Counted from the stretch's first letter, positions 25,866-35,673 are shown. The stretch is 64,000 nt of DNA from Nonomuraea angiospora (GCF_014873145.1 NZ_JADBEK010000001.1:1302001-1366000); one strand, 5' to 3'. The notes: generated by a model not told the origin, from the letters alone. Translations and numbers: made by a program.

Positions 25866-26995
25866 GGGGTCACTTCTCCATGCGGTCCGTCGTAGAGGTT
25901 CCAGGGCACGCGCTCGTACTCGTGGTCGCAGGGCGTGCCGGCCGCGATCAGGTAGTCGCCCGTGGTGAGGTCGACGCAGCTCGACAGCAGGGTCGCCCAC
26001 CGCTTGACGGCGGGCTGGGTCTCGTCGGGGTGGGTGCAGAGGGACTCGGGGTAGCCCAGGTGGTCGGACATGGCGAGCCTGATGCGCTTGCGGGCCTCGT
26101 CGGTGCCGGACGCCGCGGCCACGGTACGCAGCCCGCCCTCGGCCCTGGGCACCCGGAACAGCGAGTCGGCCGATCCCGGCCGGTAGGTCGCGGCCAGCTG
26201 CGGCGGCACGAACGCCTGGTAGTGGTTGCCGTGCACGAGCAGCCCGTCGGTCGGGTACATCCAGCCGATCGCGCCGGGGGTGGTCTCCAGATCGATGGCG
26301 AAGCCGTCGCGGTGGGTGACCAGGGCGTTGCTGGCGATGTGGGCCCGCGACTTGGTCAGCGCCTCAAGGGCGGAGTTGAGGTTGCCGCTGTCGAGCACCT
26401 TGCGCCTGATCAGCGTCTGCGGCACGCCCACCGTGTCGTCGAAGCGCCCGCCGAGCCCGTTGGCGTTGAGCGCGATGCCCGCCGAGTTGGCCCCCTGCCG
26501 CCCGACCTGCCCCGCCTCGACGTGCATGATGACCGTCGGCCGGCCGGGCTGCACCACCCTCAGCACCATCACGGTGTCGGAGACGCCGTCGCGCCAGTCC
26601 CAGTTCTGGCCCGCGTAGACGTGGCCGTCGCCGGAGGCCTCCGGCATCAGCGCGAACGACGTGCACCCGTCGGGCTCCATGGAGCCGAACGTGGTGTCGT
26701 AGATGATCTCGCCGCGGGCGTTGAGCGCCAGGATGTCGAGGAAGCCGACGCCGGCGCCCTCGGCGATGCCCTCCATCTCCTCCACCAGCTCCGGCGCGAA
26801 CTCCTTGCTGGGCTCGACCCAGCGCGCCGCACGCGCGCCGACCTGCTCCCACGACAGGCCGCTGGAGTGCGCGAACGCCTCGGCGTAGTAGGCCAGCGCG
26901 CGGTGCACGCGGTCGCGGGCCTGCTCGCCGTACTGGCGGCCACGCTCGCGCGGGGCACCGGAGATCTCGACGAGGGGCAGGGATGTGAGGCTCAA
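25862..26995 (-). CDS. C45-type autoproteolytic amidohydrolase/acyltransferase
   Basis: A 377-residue member of the family including acyl-CoA:isopenicillin N acyltransferase. The likely self-cleavage and nucleophile site is Cys111 in PDGCTSFALMPEASG; the following GQNWDWRDG, EAGQVGRQGANSAGIA and DLETTPGAIGW blocks are typical. Maturation would release the Cys as an N-terminal nucleophile. The TTG start at 26995 is chosen for AAGGAGCACC just upstream; ATG 27034 has none. No signal peptide is seen, so it acts in the cytoplasm on what the importer brings in, probably splitting an amide or peptide bond. Confidence 0.85.
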   Translation of the reverse strand: MSLTSLPLVEISGAPRERGRQYGEQARDRVHRALAYYAEAFAHSSGLSWEQVGARAARWVEPSKEFAPELVEEMEGIAEGAGVGFLDILALNARGEIIYDTTFGSMEPDGCTSFALMPEASGDGHVYAGQNWDWRDGVSDTVMVLRVVQPGRPTVIMHVEAGQVGRQGANSAGIALNANGLGGRFDDTVGVPQTLIRRKVLDSGNLNSALEALTKSRAHIASNALVTHRDGFAIDLETTPGAIGWMYPTDGLLVHGNHYQAFVPPQLAATYRPGSADSLFRVPRAEGGLRTVAAASGTDEARKRIRLAMSDHLGYPESLCTHPDETQPAVKRWATLLSSCVDLTTGDYLIAAGTPCDHEYERVPWNLYDGPHGEVTP

Positions 26996-27022
26996 TGGTG
27001 CTCCTTGGACCGGCCCGCGTCC

Positions 27023-27070
27023 TGTAACGTTCATTTCAAGGAGCGGCAAGTCTGTAGCGGTCGTTTCCAA
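27023..27070. promoter_or_regulatory. Direct repeats spaced 30 bp (putative RpiR operator)
   Basis: TGTAACGTTCATTTCAAG (27023-27040) and TGTAGCGGTCGTTTCCAA (27053-27070) match at 13 of 18 positions and are exactly 30 bp apart, about three helical turns. They fill the gap between the divergent amidohydrolase operon and the RpiR regulator gene and are the best candidate binding sites for that regulator. Confidence 0.6.
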
Positions 27071-27079
27071 GAAAGAGTA

Positions 27080-27991
27080 ATGAGCGCTACACGGGAGTCA
27101 AGACTCGTAATGGAAAATACACACAGTCCAATCGAGCAGCTCAGAGCCATGGTCAGGCAGCTGTGGGACGAGCTGTCGCCCGCCGAGCGGGCCGTGTGCC
27201 ACTACCTGATCTCGGCCTCGCCCGAGCAGATCCTCTTCGCCAGCGCCCAGGAGCTGGGCAGCGCGACCGGCACCAGCAACGCCACCGTGGTGCGCACCAT
27301 GCAGCGGCTGGGCTTCGGCGGCCTGCCCGGGCTCAAGCGGGCGCTGGCGGCCGAGTTCACCTCGTCGGTGGCGCCCGACGTCCGGCTCAAGCGGCGCATC
27401 GGCCACGTGGGCCAGGACCTGTCGGCCATCTGGGAGCGGGTCTTCGACGAGGCCCGCGAACGGATCGACCACTGCCGCCGCCTGTTCGACGCCGAGGCGT
27501 ACAAGAAGGCCGTGGAGCTGCTGGTCAACGCGCCAGGAGTGCTCGTCTACGGCGCCGGCGCGTCCGACCCGGCCGCCCGCCACCTGGCGCTCAAGCTGGG
27601 CCGCAGGGGCCACCGCGCCCGCGCCACCTCGGCGACCGGCTTCGCCCTCGCCGACGACCTGCTCTCCCTGGCCCACGGGGAAGCGCTCGTCATCTTCCAG
27701 CCCGGCCGCCGGCTCAAGGAGATCACCGTGCTGATCGAGCGGGCCCACGCGGTGGGCGCGGGCATCGTGCTGATCTCCGACGAGCTCGGCGGCGAGTTCG
27801 CCGAGCGCGTGGACGCGGTGCTGGCCGCGCCGCACACCCCGACCGGCATCACCGGCGAGCCGCTGGCGGGCATCCTCGTGGCCGACGCGCTGCTGCTGGC
27901 GCTCGACTCGCTCGACGAGCCGCGGTCCGTCGAGCATTCCCACCAGCTCAACGCGCTGCGCGAGCAGCTGCTCGGCCCTCGTTTCCGCTAA
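27080..27991 (+). CDS. RpiR/MurR family regulator (HTH + SIS domain)
   Basis: A 303-residue regulator. Residues about 10-90 form the HTH_6 domain (SPAERAVCHYLISASPEQI, ATGTSNATVVRTMQRLGFGG). The SIS domain follows from about 140, with GVLVYGAGASDPAARHLALK and GEALVIFQPGRRLKE. SIS domains bind phosphosugars in relatives such as MurR and HexR. ATG 27080 is used; ATG 27110 is an alternative. It diverges from the importer/amidohydrolase operon and probably represses it. A phosphosugar ligand would hint at a sugar-containing substrate such as a muropeptide, but this is inference. Confidence 0.9.
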   Translation: MSATRESRLVMENTHSPIEQLRAMVRQLWDELSPAERAVCHYLISASPEQILFASAQELGSATGTSNATVVRTMQRLGFGGLPGLKRALAAEFTSSVAPDVRLKRRIGHVGQDLSAIWERVFDEARERIDHCRRLFDAEAYKKAVELLVNAPGVLVYGAGASDPAARHLALKLGRRGHRARATSATGFALADDLLSLAHGEALVIFQPGRRLKEITVLIERAHAVGAGIVLISDELGGEFAERVDAVLAAPHTPTGITGEPLAGILVADALLLALDSLDEPRSVEHSHQLNALREQLLGPRFR

Positions 27992-28027
27992 CCCCGCGCC
28001 TGTTGGGCCTTGCGCCATAATGCTCTG

Positions 28028-28543
28028 GTGATCCGTGGACGTACGACCGCTTTGCCCTTCTTGTTCCTACTGGCCGCCACCGCCGGTTGCGGCCTTGTCG
28101 GCACGTCCACCATCACCATGTCGAGCAAGTCGATGGAACCGACGATCATGGCGGGCACGGACGTGTCGCCCCGCAGCACCGATGGACACTACGCTCCCCA
28201 CCTCGGCGACATCATCGTCTATCGAACCCCCAAGAACTGGACCAACGTCACGCCGGATCAGCTACGCGTCTCACGGGTCATCGGCGTACCGGGAAGCACG
28301 GTGAGCTGCTGCGACCCCCAGGGACGGCTCCAGGTGAACGGCAAGGCGCTGGACGAGGCCTACCTTGCCGCTCCACCGGCCTCGCAGCTGCGGTTCGAGG
28401 TTCAGGTCCCGCCCGGCCGGCTCTGGGTGATGGGCGACAATCGTCACGCCGCGCTGGACTCTCGCGCCCACCTCGCCGACCCCGGCCACGGGACCATCGA
28501 GACCTCCCAGGTCGTCGGCGTGGTGGATCCCGCGAGACGGTAA
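28028..28543 (+). CDS. S26 signal-peptidase-like lipoprotein, catalytic Lys replaced
   Basis: A 171-residue S26-family protein. The serine box is SSKSMEPTI (Ser35), box D is [10 protein letters not shown] and box E is [12 protein letters not shown]. In active type I signal peptidases box D reads KR-x-x-G-x-PG with a catalytic Lys; here that position is Ser82. The N-terminus ends in a lipobox-like TAGC (Cys21) instead of an uncleaved anchor, so it may be a lipoprotein. GTG 28028 lies 7 nt after the -10-like CATAAT (28016-28021), suggesting a leaderless message. It could be an inactive or altered peptidase. Confidence 0.8.
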   Translation: MIRGRTTALPFLFLLAATAGCGLVGTSTITMSSKSMEPTIMAGTDVSPRSTDGHYAPHLGDIIVYRTPKNWTNVTPDQLRVSRVIGVPGSTVSCCDPQGRLQVNGKALDEAYLAAPPASQLRFEVQVPPGRLWVMGDNRHAALDSRAHLADPGHGTIETSQVVGVVDPARR

Positions 28544-28572
28544 CGCGTCCTCGCCCGGCACGGCCTGTCGGA

Positions 28573-28600
28573 TTGCAACGGATTCCCCATCCAGTAATCT
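28573..28600 (+). promoter_or_regulatory. Promoter of the poly-HAMP kinase gene
   Basis: TTGCAA (28573-28578), a 16-bp spacer and TAATCT (28595-28600) form a good housekeeping-type promoter in the 188-bp gap before the kinase gene. The transcription start would be near 28607, leaving a leader of about 125 nt in which I see no clear riboswitch. Confidence 0.55.
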
Positions 28601-28731
28601 CACGGGCAAAGATCCGGGCAACAACGCTCCACTCTTTGGCCGTATGGCGTCGATCGGGGCGCGGTGATCGCCTCGTGAGGGGTCGCAGCATCGCACCGGG
28701 CTTGACCGTGAGGCAGAACAGTGAGGTGGAC

Positions 28732-31700
28732 ATGAGTGGCTCGACCATCGAGGGGTCCCGTTCGGCCGGCGCCCCCGGGGCCGAGGTGGGGGAGCCGGAG
28801 CTGAGGCAGTTGCTCGCCGGGCTGACGGCGATCAAGGACGGGAACTTCGGCACGCGGCTGCCCGGCGACGCCGACGGTCTGTTCGGCGAGATCGCCACGG
28901 TTTTCAACGGCATGGTCGACCAGCTGGCCCTGGTCACCTCCGAGGTGACCAGGGTGGCCCGCGAGGTGGGCACCGATGGGCGGCTGGGCGGCCAGGCCGA
29001 GGTCAAGGGTCTGTCGGGCACCTGGAGGGATCTGACGGAGTCCGTCAACGCCATGGCGGGCAACCTGACCGACCAGGTACGCAGCATCGCCCAGGTGACC
29101 ACCGCCGTGGCCAGGGGTGACCTGACCCAGAAGATCACCGTGGACGCCAGGGGCGAGATCCTGGAGCTGAAGAACACCGTCAACACGATGGTCGACCAGC
29201 TCTCGTCGTTCGCCGACGAGGTGACGCGGGTCGCGCGCGAGGTGGGCACCGAGGGCGAGCTCGGCGGCCAGGCCGACGTCAAGGGCGTGGCCGGCACCTG
29301 GCGGGATCTGACCGACTCGGTCAACTTCATGGCCGGCAACCTCACCGCCCAGGTCCGCAACATCTCCCAGGTGGCCACGGCGGTGGCGCGCGGGGACCTG
29401 TCGCAGAAGATCACCGTGTCGGCGCGGGGCGAGATCCTGGAGCTGAAGAACACGCTCAACACGATGGTCGACCAGCTGTCCTCGTTCGCCGACGAGGTGA
29501 CGCGGGTCGCCCGCGAGGTCGGCACCGATGGGCGGCTGGGCGGCCAGGCCGACGTCAAGGGCGTCTCGGGCACCTGGAAGGCGTTGACCGAGTCGGTCAA
29601 CGTGATGGCCGACAATCTCACCGCCCAGGTCCGCAACATCGCCGAAGTGACCACGGCCGTGGCCAAGGGCGACCTGTCGCAGAAGATCCGGGTGGACGCG
29701 CGCGGGGAGATCCTGGAGCTGAAGGAGACCATCAACACGATGGTCGACCAGCTCTCGTCGTTCGCCGACGAGGTGACGCGCGTCGCCCGCGAGGTCGGCA
29801 CCGAGGGCAACCTGGGCGGCCAGGCGACCGTACGCGGGGTGTCGGGCACCTGGAAGGACCTCACCGACAACGTCAACGTGATGGCCTCCAACCTGACCAG
29901 CCAGGTGCGCAGCATCGCCCAGGTGGCCACGGCGGTGGCCAGGGGCGACCTGTCGCAGAAGATCACCGTGGAGGCCAAGGGCGAGGTGGCCGCCCTGGCA
30001 CAGACGATCAACACGATGGTCGACACGCTGAGCGCGTTCGCCGACGAGGTGACGCGGGTGGCCCGCGAGGTCGGCACCGAGGGACAGCTGGGCGGCCAGG
30101 CGCGGGTGCCCAACGTGGCCGGCACCTGGAAGGACCTCACCGACAGCGTCAACTCCATGGCCGACAACCTGACCAACCAGGTGCGCAGCATCGCCCAGGT
30201 CACCACCGCGGTGGCCAGGGGCGACCTGACCCGCAAGATCGACGTGGACGCCCGCGGGGAGATCCTGGAGCTGAAGACCACGATCAACACGATGGTCGAC
30301 CAGCTGTCGTCGTTCGCCGCCGAGGTGACGCGGGTGGCCCGCGAGGTGGGCAGCGAGGGCCGGCTGGGCGGTCAGGCCGAGGTAGAGGGCGTATCGGGCA
30401 CGTGGAAGCGGTTGACGGAGAACGTCAACGAGCTGGCCGGAAACCTGACCCGGCAGGTGCGCGCCATCGCGGCGGTGACCAGCGCGGTGACCTCGGGCGA
30501 TCTGACCAGATCGATCACCGTGGACGCCGAGGGCGAGCTGGCCGACCTGAAGGACAACATCAACTCGATGGTGGGGTCGCTGCGCGAGACCACCCGGGCC
30601 AACGAGGAGCAGGACTGGCTCAAGTCCAACCTGGCCCGCATGTCGGGGCTCATGCAGGGCCACCGTGACCTGGCCACGGTGGCCGAGCTGGTCATGAACG
30701 AGCTCACGCCGCTGGTGTCCGCCCAGTACGGCGCCTTCTTCCTGGCCGACGGCGAGGAGCTGCGGCTGATCAGCGCCTGCGGCTACTCCGCGGAGTCCGG
30801 CCGTCCCACCCGGTTCAGGGTGGGGGAGGGGCTGGTCGGCCAGGTCGCGAGCACGCGCAAGAGCATCGCCCTCACCGATCTCCCGCCGGGCTACGTCAAG
30901 GTCTCCTCCGGTCTCGGCGAGGCACCGCCCAGCGCCCTGGTCGTGCTGCCCGTCATCTTCGAGGAGCAGGTGCTCGGCGTCATCGAGCTGGCCTCGGTGC
31001 ACGCGTTCACCCCGGTCCACCGGTCCTACCTCGAACAGCTCACCGAGACCATCGGCGTCAACCTCAACACCATCGTCGCCAACGCCCGCACCGACGAGCT
31101 GCTGGCCGAGTCCCAGCGCCTGACCGCGGAGCTGCAGGCCCGATCCGCGCAGCTCCAGCTCCAGCAGGAGGAGCTGCAGCACTCCAACTCCGAGCTCGAG
31201 GAGAAGGCGCGCCTGCTGGCCAGCCAGAACCAGGACATCGAGGCCAAGAACCTGCAGATCGAGCAGGCCCGCCAAGAGCTGGAGGAGCGGGCCCACCAGC
31301 TGTCGCTGGCCTCCAAGTACAAGAGCGAGTTCCTGGCCAACATGAGCCACGAGCTGCGCACCCCGCTCAACTCGCTGCTCATCCTCGCCCAGTTGCTGGC
31401 CCAGAACCACACGCGCAACCTCAGCCCGAAGCAGGTCGAGTACGCCGAGATCATCCACTCGGCCGGCTCCGACCTGCTGCAGCTCATCAACGACATCCTC
31501 GACCTGTCCAAGGTCGAGGCAGGCAAGATGGACGTCACCCCCGAGCCGGTGAACCTGCGCCGGCTGATCGAGTACGTCGAGGCCACCTTCCGGCCGATGA
31601 CGAGCCAGAAGAGTCTCGACTTCCAGATCGTCACCGCGCCCGGCATCCCGGTGGAGCTGCTGACCGACGACGCGCGCTTCCGCCAGGTGCTGCGCAACCT

Positions 31701-32982
31701 GCTGTCCAACGCGGTCAAGTTCACCGAGACGGGCGGCGTCGAGCTGCGCATCGAGCCGGCCGGCCACGGCGAGCTCCCTGCCACGGTACGCGCCCATGGC
31801 GCGGCGCTCGCCTTCCGGGTGATCGACACCGGCATCGGCATCAACGAGCACCAGCTGGAAATGATCTTCGGGGCGTTCCAGCAGGCCGACGGCACCACCA
31901 GCCGCAAGTACGGCGGCACCGGGCTGGGCCTGTCGATCAGCCGCGAGATCGCCCACCTGCTCGGTGGCGCGATCACCGCGCAGAGCGCTCCCGGCCAGGG
32001 CAGCACCTTCACCCTCTACCTGCCGATCGCCCACCCTGATTTCGAGGACCACATGGTCGTCGCGGAGCCCTCAGCCGAGGTACAGGAGGCCGGACAGGAC
32101 GAGCCCGCAGAAGCCGGCCCCCCGGCGGCGCCGTCCCCGCAGCACCGCCGGCTCCTGGTGATCGAGCAGCGGCCCCGCGGGCTGCTGTCCCTGGTCACCG
32201 AGACGGTCGTGACGGAGCTGTCGGGAAGGTGGGACGAGACGATCGAGCTCGTCACCGCGGCAGGGGTGCAGGAGGCGGCCGCCACGCTCGCCGACCAGCC
32301 CTGTCATTGCATCGTGCTCGACCTCGACCTGCCCGAGGGGGCGGCCTACCACCTGCTGGAGACCATGGAGAGCGACCCCGCCCTGGCCGGGGTGCCCGTC
32401 CTGGCCTACAGCAGCTGGCGCACCACCCAGCAGGAGACGCGCCTGCGCTCGCACTCCGCCGACCGGCCCCTCGAACAGCTGTCCAGCCTGGACGAGCTGC
32501 GTGAGCGCATCGCCTTGCACCTCACCGCCAACCGGGCCGGGGAGGTGCCGCCGCTGATCCGGCGCGAACCGGAGCAGGCGCCCGCGGCGGTCAAGAGCGA
32601 CAGCCCTCTGGCGGGCCGGACGGTCCTGGTGGTCGACGACGACACGCGGAACCTGTTCGCGCTCACCAGCATGCTGGAAAGCCACGGCATGGCGGTGCTG
32701 CACGCCGAGAACGGCCGGCTGGGCATCGACACCCTGATCGCCAACCCCGACATCGATCTCGTCCTGATGGACGTGATGATGCCGGAGATGGATGGCTACA
32801 CCGCCACAAGCGCGATCCGGGCCATGCCGCAGTATGCCAACCTGCCGATCATCGCGGTCACGGCCAAGGCCATGCCGGGCGACAAGGAGAAGAGCATCGC
32901 CGCCGGGGCCAGTGACTACGTCACCAAGCCCGTCGAAATCGGCCATCTCATCGATCGGATCCGGCACTGTCTCAACGCCTGA
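28732..32982 (+). CDS. Soluble poly-HAMP hybrid histidine kinase
   Basis: A 1416-residue kinase with no membrane segment. Residues about 30-625 are HAMP repeats, including six copies of a 92-residue double-HAMP unit (from residues 71, 163, 255, 347, 439, 531). A GAF domain follows (about 634-785), then a Gln/Glu-rich coiled coil (785-860), a HisKA domain with His873 in [11 protein letters not shown], and an ATPase domain with DTGIGIN and [10 protein letters not shown]. Two receivers end the protein: the first (about 1139-1260) lacks the acidic pair and Lys; the second is complete, with Asp1347 and Lys1399. ATG 28732 follows GAGGTGG. The layout resembles fungal group III (Nik1/Os-1) osmosensor kinases. 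The next gene, 42 bp on, is a probable partner phosphatase. Confidence 0.93.
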   Translation: MSGSTIEGSRSAGAPGAEVGEPELRQLLAGLTAIKDGNFGTRLPGDADGLFGEIATVFNGMVDQLALVTSEVTRVAREVGTDGRLGGQAEVKGLSGTWRDLTESVNAMAGNLTDQVRSIAQVTTAVARGDLTQKITVDARGEILELKNTVNTMVDQLSSFADEVTRVAREVGTEGELGGQADVKGVAGTWRDLTDSVNFMAGNLTAQVRNISQVATAVARGDLSQKITVSARGEILELKNTLNTMVDQLSSFADEVTRVAREVGTDGRLGGQADVKGVSGTWKALTESVNVMADNLTAQVRNIAEVTTAVAKGDLSQKIRVDARGEILELKETINTMVDQLSSFADEVTRVAREVGTEGNLGGQATVRGVSGTWKDLTDNVNVMASNLTSQVRSIAQVATAVARGDLSQKITVEAKGEVAALAQTINTMVDTLSAFADEVTRVAREVGTEGQLGGQARVPNVAGTWKDLTDSVNSMADNLTNQVRSIAQVTTAVARGDLTRKIDVDARGEILELKTTINTMVDQLSSFAAEVTRVAREVGSEGRLGGQAEVEGVSGTWKRLTENVNELAGNLTRQVRAIAAVTSAVTSGDLTRSITVDAEGELADLKDNINSMVGSLRETTRANEEQDWLKSNLARMSGLMQGHRDLATVAELVMNELTPLVSAQYGAFFLADGEELRLISACGYSAESGRPTRFRVGEGLVGQVASTRKSIALTDLPPGYVKVSSGLGEAPPSALVVLPVIFEEQVLGVIELASVHAFTPVHRSYLEQLTETIGVNLNTIVANARTDELLAESQRLTAELQARSAQLQLQQEELQHSNSELEEKARLLASQNQDIEAKNLQIEQARQELEERAHQLSLASKYKSEFLANMSHELRTPLNSLLILAQLLAQNHTRNLSPKQVEYAEIIHSAGSDLLQLINDILDLSKVEAGKMDVTPEPVNLRRLIEYVEATFRPMTSQKSLDFQIVTAPGIPVELLTDDARFRQVLRNLLSNAVKFTETGGVELRIEPAGHGELPATVRAHGAALAFRVIDTGIGINEHQLEMIFGAFQQADGTTSRKYGGTGLGLSISREIAHLLGGAITAQSAPGQGSTFTLYLPIAHPDFEDHMVVAEPSAEVQEAGQDEPAEAGPPAAPSPQHRRLLVIEQRPRGLLSLVTETVVTELSGRWDETIELVTAAGVQEAAATLADQPCHCIVLDLDLPEGAAYHLLETMESDPALAGVPVLAYSSWRTTQQETRLRSHSADRPLEQLSSLDELRERIALHLTANRAGEVPPLIRREPEQAPAAVKSDSPLAGRTVLVVDDDTRNLFALTSMLESHGMAVLHAENGRLGIDTLIANPDIDLVLMDVMMPEMDGYTATSAIRAMPQYANLPIIAVTAKAMPGDKEKSIAAGASDYVTKPVEIGHLIDRIRHCLNA
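28942..30597 (+). repeat. Six tandem 276-bp coding repeats (92-residue double HAMP)
   Basis: The same codon block ([10 protein letters not shown]) recurs at 28942, 29218, 29494, 29770, 30046 and 30322, exactly 276 bp apart. Each unit encodes [10 protein letters not shown], GTWxxLTxxVN, VRxIAxVTTAVAxGDL and a TxNTMVDxLSxFA end. A related partial unit precedes the first, and a divergent half-unit follows the last. The strict spacing shows duplication of whole double-HAMP modules and selection for register in the signalling rod. Confidence 0.93.
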
Positions 32983-33024
32983 CGCTCACCAAGGTCGTAG
33001 GTCACCGGCAAGGAGCATCCGAAG

Positions 33025-35397
33025 TTGCAAAGTCATCAGCAGTCACCCGCCCCCCTGCCACGGGCCGGCCGTGCGGCAGCCGACACTGTCACGAACGTGG
33101 GGCGGCTGGCGGCGACCGTCGAACGACTGCGTGAGGAGATCCGGCGTGCCCAGCGCGCCGCCGAGGGGCGCGCCCTGATCGAGGTGGCCAAGGGCATCCT
33201 GGTCGAGCGGCTGCAGTGCGGCCCGACCGCGGCCGCGCAGCAGCTCGCCACTCTGGCCGAACAGGCCGACTTGACCCAGCTCGAACTGGCCGCCGACATC
33301 ATCAACCAGGCGGCGCGCGACCGCATCAGCCAGACCGCGCGTGACTTCCTGGACGGGACCCGGTCGGAACGGGGCCCGCGCGAGGTGGCCGATGTGGCGG
33401 TCCGGCTGCGCTCGGCCGAGATCGGCATGCTGACGGCCACCGAGTCCCAGGCTGTGGCGCAGTCGTTGCTGGAGCACGCTCTCGCGCCGCTGGGAGCGAC
33501 GGGCGTGGCCATCTGGGCGGCGGGAGCCGACGCCTCCCTCACGCTGGTGGGCCATGCCGGATTCAGCGCGGCGGAGGCCCGGCGGTGGCGCTACGTCCCG
33601 CCGGGGGTGGCCACTCCCGCGCAGCGTGCGCTGATCGAGCGCGAATCCGTGTGGTCGCAGGCGCTCAGCGAGGTCGGCCTGCCCTCGATCGGGATGCGCG
33701 AGGCGCCCGACGGGGGGCGGGTGACCGTGCCGGCGGGGACGGGCGGGCGCATCCTGGGCGTGCTGGAGATCGGTTGGCCGGCTCCGCTGGAGCCGCAGCC
33801 GCCGCAGGTGATCAGGCAGGTCGAAGCCCTGGCCGACCTGTGCGCGCACACCCTCGAACTGCCTGCCGGCATCGGCGGCACGCTGGGCCTGGCCGAGCTG
33901 ACCGACCTGGCCGACGCGCTGCCGGACGCCGCCCTGGTGCTGACTCCGCATCTTGACGGCGACGGCAATCTCGCCGACTTCCGCATCAGTCACATCAACC
34001 CCCGCTTCGTGGATCCGGCCGGCCGCCCGGCCGGCGCCGTCAGCGGCGCGCTGATGCTGGAGGCGTACCCGCTGGCCGCCGACGAAGGCGGGCTGTTCTC
34101 GGTGATCGAGCGGGTGCACGCGACCGGCGAGCCGTTCATCGCCGGCCAGATGACGATCAAGGCGCTGGTGGACCAGGTCCCGCTGGACAACATCGCCACC
34201 GTCAGCGTCGCCCGGCACGGCGAGGGCGTGCTGCTGATCTGGCGGCTGCAGGACGAGTCGGCGCGACTGGCCAGCCTGCTCCAGCATGCCCAGCGCCTGG
34301 GCCGTATCGGCGCGTTCGAAGAGGACGCGCTGACCGGGGAGATCACCTGGAGCAGCCAGCTCTACACCCTTCACGGGCTCGAACCGAGCCGGCCTCCCAT
34401 CCCGCTGGAGCGGCTCGCCGACTACGCCCACCCCGACGACGCCGACGGCATCGGCCGCTTCCTGCGCAAGCTGCTGCATCACCGCCTGCCGGACTCCACC
34501 ACGTTCCGGTTGCAGCGGTCGGACGGCATCGCCCGGCACATCCGCGTGGTCGCCGACCCGGTCCTGTCGCCCGACGGGAGGCTGCTGGCCATCAGGGGCG
34601 CGTTCCAGGACATCTCCTCCCAGCACTGGACGGAGGTGGCGCTTGCCGCCACCCGCGACCAGCTCGCCCACAGCGAGCAGCAAGCCGCCGAGCGCAACCG
34701 GCTGGCCCTGCAACTGCAGCGGGCCATCATGCCGCCCACCCGAGGGCCGATGGAGGCCTTCGACCTGAACATCGCCGTCCGCTACCGGCCGGCCGAGCAC
34801 GAGCATCTGGTCGGCGGCGACTGGTACGACGCCACCATCCTGCCGTCGAAGCAGATCCTGCTGTCGGTGGGCGACGTCGCCGGCCACGGGATCGAGGCGG
34901 CCACCGGCATGGTCGTCCTGCGCAACGCGCTGCGTGGCCTGGCAGCCACCGGCGCCGGCCCCAGCCAGATGGTGGGCTGGCTCAACCTGGTCTGCCACCA
35001 CCTCACCGAGAACGTCACGGCCACCGCCATCTGCGCGCTCTACGACCCCGAGACCCGGATCCTGCGCTGGGCCAGGGCCGGGCATCTGCCCCCCATCCTC
35101 ATCAGGGGGGACGAGGCGATGGAGCTGGACCTGATCGGTGGGATTCTGCTCGGCGCCGTGTCCGAGGCCGACTTCGACGAGGGGCAGGTCCAGCTCGAGC
35201 AGGGCGACATCATCCTGATGTACACCGATGGACTGATCGAGCGGCGTGACCGCGACCTGCACCACTCACAGGAGCAACTCCTGCGGACGGCGACGCGGCA
35301 CACCTCCATGCTGGAACACCGCCTCGACTACCTGCTCACCCACAGCAACTCCGACACCGACGACGACACCTGCCTGGTCGGCATCCAACTCCGCTGA
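33025..35397 (+). CDS. ANTAR-GAF-PAS-SpoIIE (PP2C) phosphatase
   Basis: A 790-residue signalling protein. Residues about 38-97 are an ANTAR domain (LIEVAKGILVERL, AADIINQAARDR), normally an RNA-binding antiterminator. A GAF-like domain (about 120-290), a PAS-like region and a PAS domain with its C-terminal cap (about 425-545, HPDDADGIGRF, IRGAFQDISSQ) follow. The SpoIIE-type PP2C phosphatase fills about 560-790, with GGDWYDATILP, VGDVAGHGIEAATGM, YTDGLIERRD and DDDTCL holding the metal-binding Asps. The TTG start has AAGGAG 9 nt upstream. It is probably co-transcribed with the kinase and may act in an anti-sigma-factor-antagonist switch. Confidence 0.9.
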   Translation: MQSHQQSPAPLPRAGRAAADTVTNVGRLAATVERLREEIRRAQRAAEGRALIEVAKGILVERLQCGPTAAAQQLATLAEQADLTQLELAADIINQAARDRISQTARDFLDGTRSERGPREVADVAVRLRSAEIGMLTATESQAVAQSLLEHALAPLGATGVAIWAAGADASLTLVGHAGFSAAEARRWRYVPPGVATPAQRALIERESVWSQALSEVGLPSIGMREAPDGGRVTVPAGTGGRILGVLEIGWPAPLEPQPPQVIRQVEALADLCAHTLELPAGIGGTLGLAELTDLADALPDAALVLTPHLDGDGNLADFRISHINPRFVDPAGRPAGAVSGALMLEAYPLAADEGGLFSVIERVHATGEPFIAGQMTIKALVDQVPLDNIATVSVARHGEGVLLIWRLQDESARLASLLQHAQRLGRIGAFEEDALTGEITWSSQLYTLHGLEPSRPPIPLERLADYAHPDDADGIGRFLRKLLHHRLPDSTTFRLQRSDGIARHIRVVADPVLSPDGRLLAIRGAFQDISSQHWTEVALAATRDQLAHSEQQAAERNRLALQLQRAIMPPTRGPMEAFDLNIAVRYRPAEHEHLVGGDWYDATILPSKQILLSVGDVAGHGIEAATGMVVLRNALRGLAATGAGPSQMVGWLNLVCHHLTENVTATAICALYDPETRILRWARAGHLPPILIRGDEAMELDLIGGILLGAVSEADFDEGQVQLEQGDIILMYTDGLIERRDRDLHHSQEQLLRTATRHTSMLEHRLDYLLTHSNSDTDDDTCLVGIQLR

Positions 35398-35673
35398 TCA
35401 TCCGGTCGCCGCCATCACCGGTTCGAGGTGCTCATGCCGGGCCGCCCGCCATGCCGTTACGCCATGCGGGTGATCCCGCGCAACGACCAGCTCGTCGAGC
35501 TCGTCCGCGCTGAGCACGTCGTACGCCGGCGCAGCCAGCTCGTCGGTGAGGGCCTCGATCCGCACACTGGCCTCCCGGTCGGCGTCGGTGAAGTTGGAGA
35601 AGGCCGCGTGCACCACCCCGGCCGGTGCCGGCCCCAGCGGTGCGGCCCGGCCCGCGAAGTAACGCAGGCGGAG
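35398..35673 (-). pseudogene. Remnant of a regulator-like gene, 5' end lost
   Basis: The minus-strand frame ending at 35398 is open for about 90 codons up to a TAA at 35676-35674. It reads LRYFAGRAAPLGPAPAGVVH and then a charged helical tail, ARIEALTDEL-like (VRIEALTDELAAPAYDVLS). The first part recalls the YF-x-RAAPLG block of SCO6745-type actinobacterial proteins, and the second resembles regulator tails. There is no start codon or N-terminal domain before the stop. I treat it as a decayed fragment with an uncertain parent. Confidence 0.4.

Noticed and set aside
25853..27079. Open frame extending the RpiR regulator upstream by about 400 codons
   Set aside because: It is antisense to the amidohydrolase and binding-protein genes and carries no recognisable domain.
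28087..28731. Open frame extending the kinase upstream by 215 codons
   Set aside because: It runs through the signal-peptidase-like gene in another frame, is Arg/Pro-rich and lacks domains; ATG 28732 has a ribosome-binding site and its own promoter upstream.
28942..30597. Assembly artefact or satellite repeat
   Set aside because: The copies differ at many synonymous and some amino-acid positions and encode regular HAMP modules, so they are genuine coding repeats.
28600..32052. A minus-strand open frame of 1150 codons and another of 670 codons opposite the kinase gene
   Set aside because: They are mirror frames created by high GC and the HAMP repeats; their composition is Gly/Leu/His- or Ser/Arg-rich without any domain, while the plus strand has clear motifs throughout.
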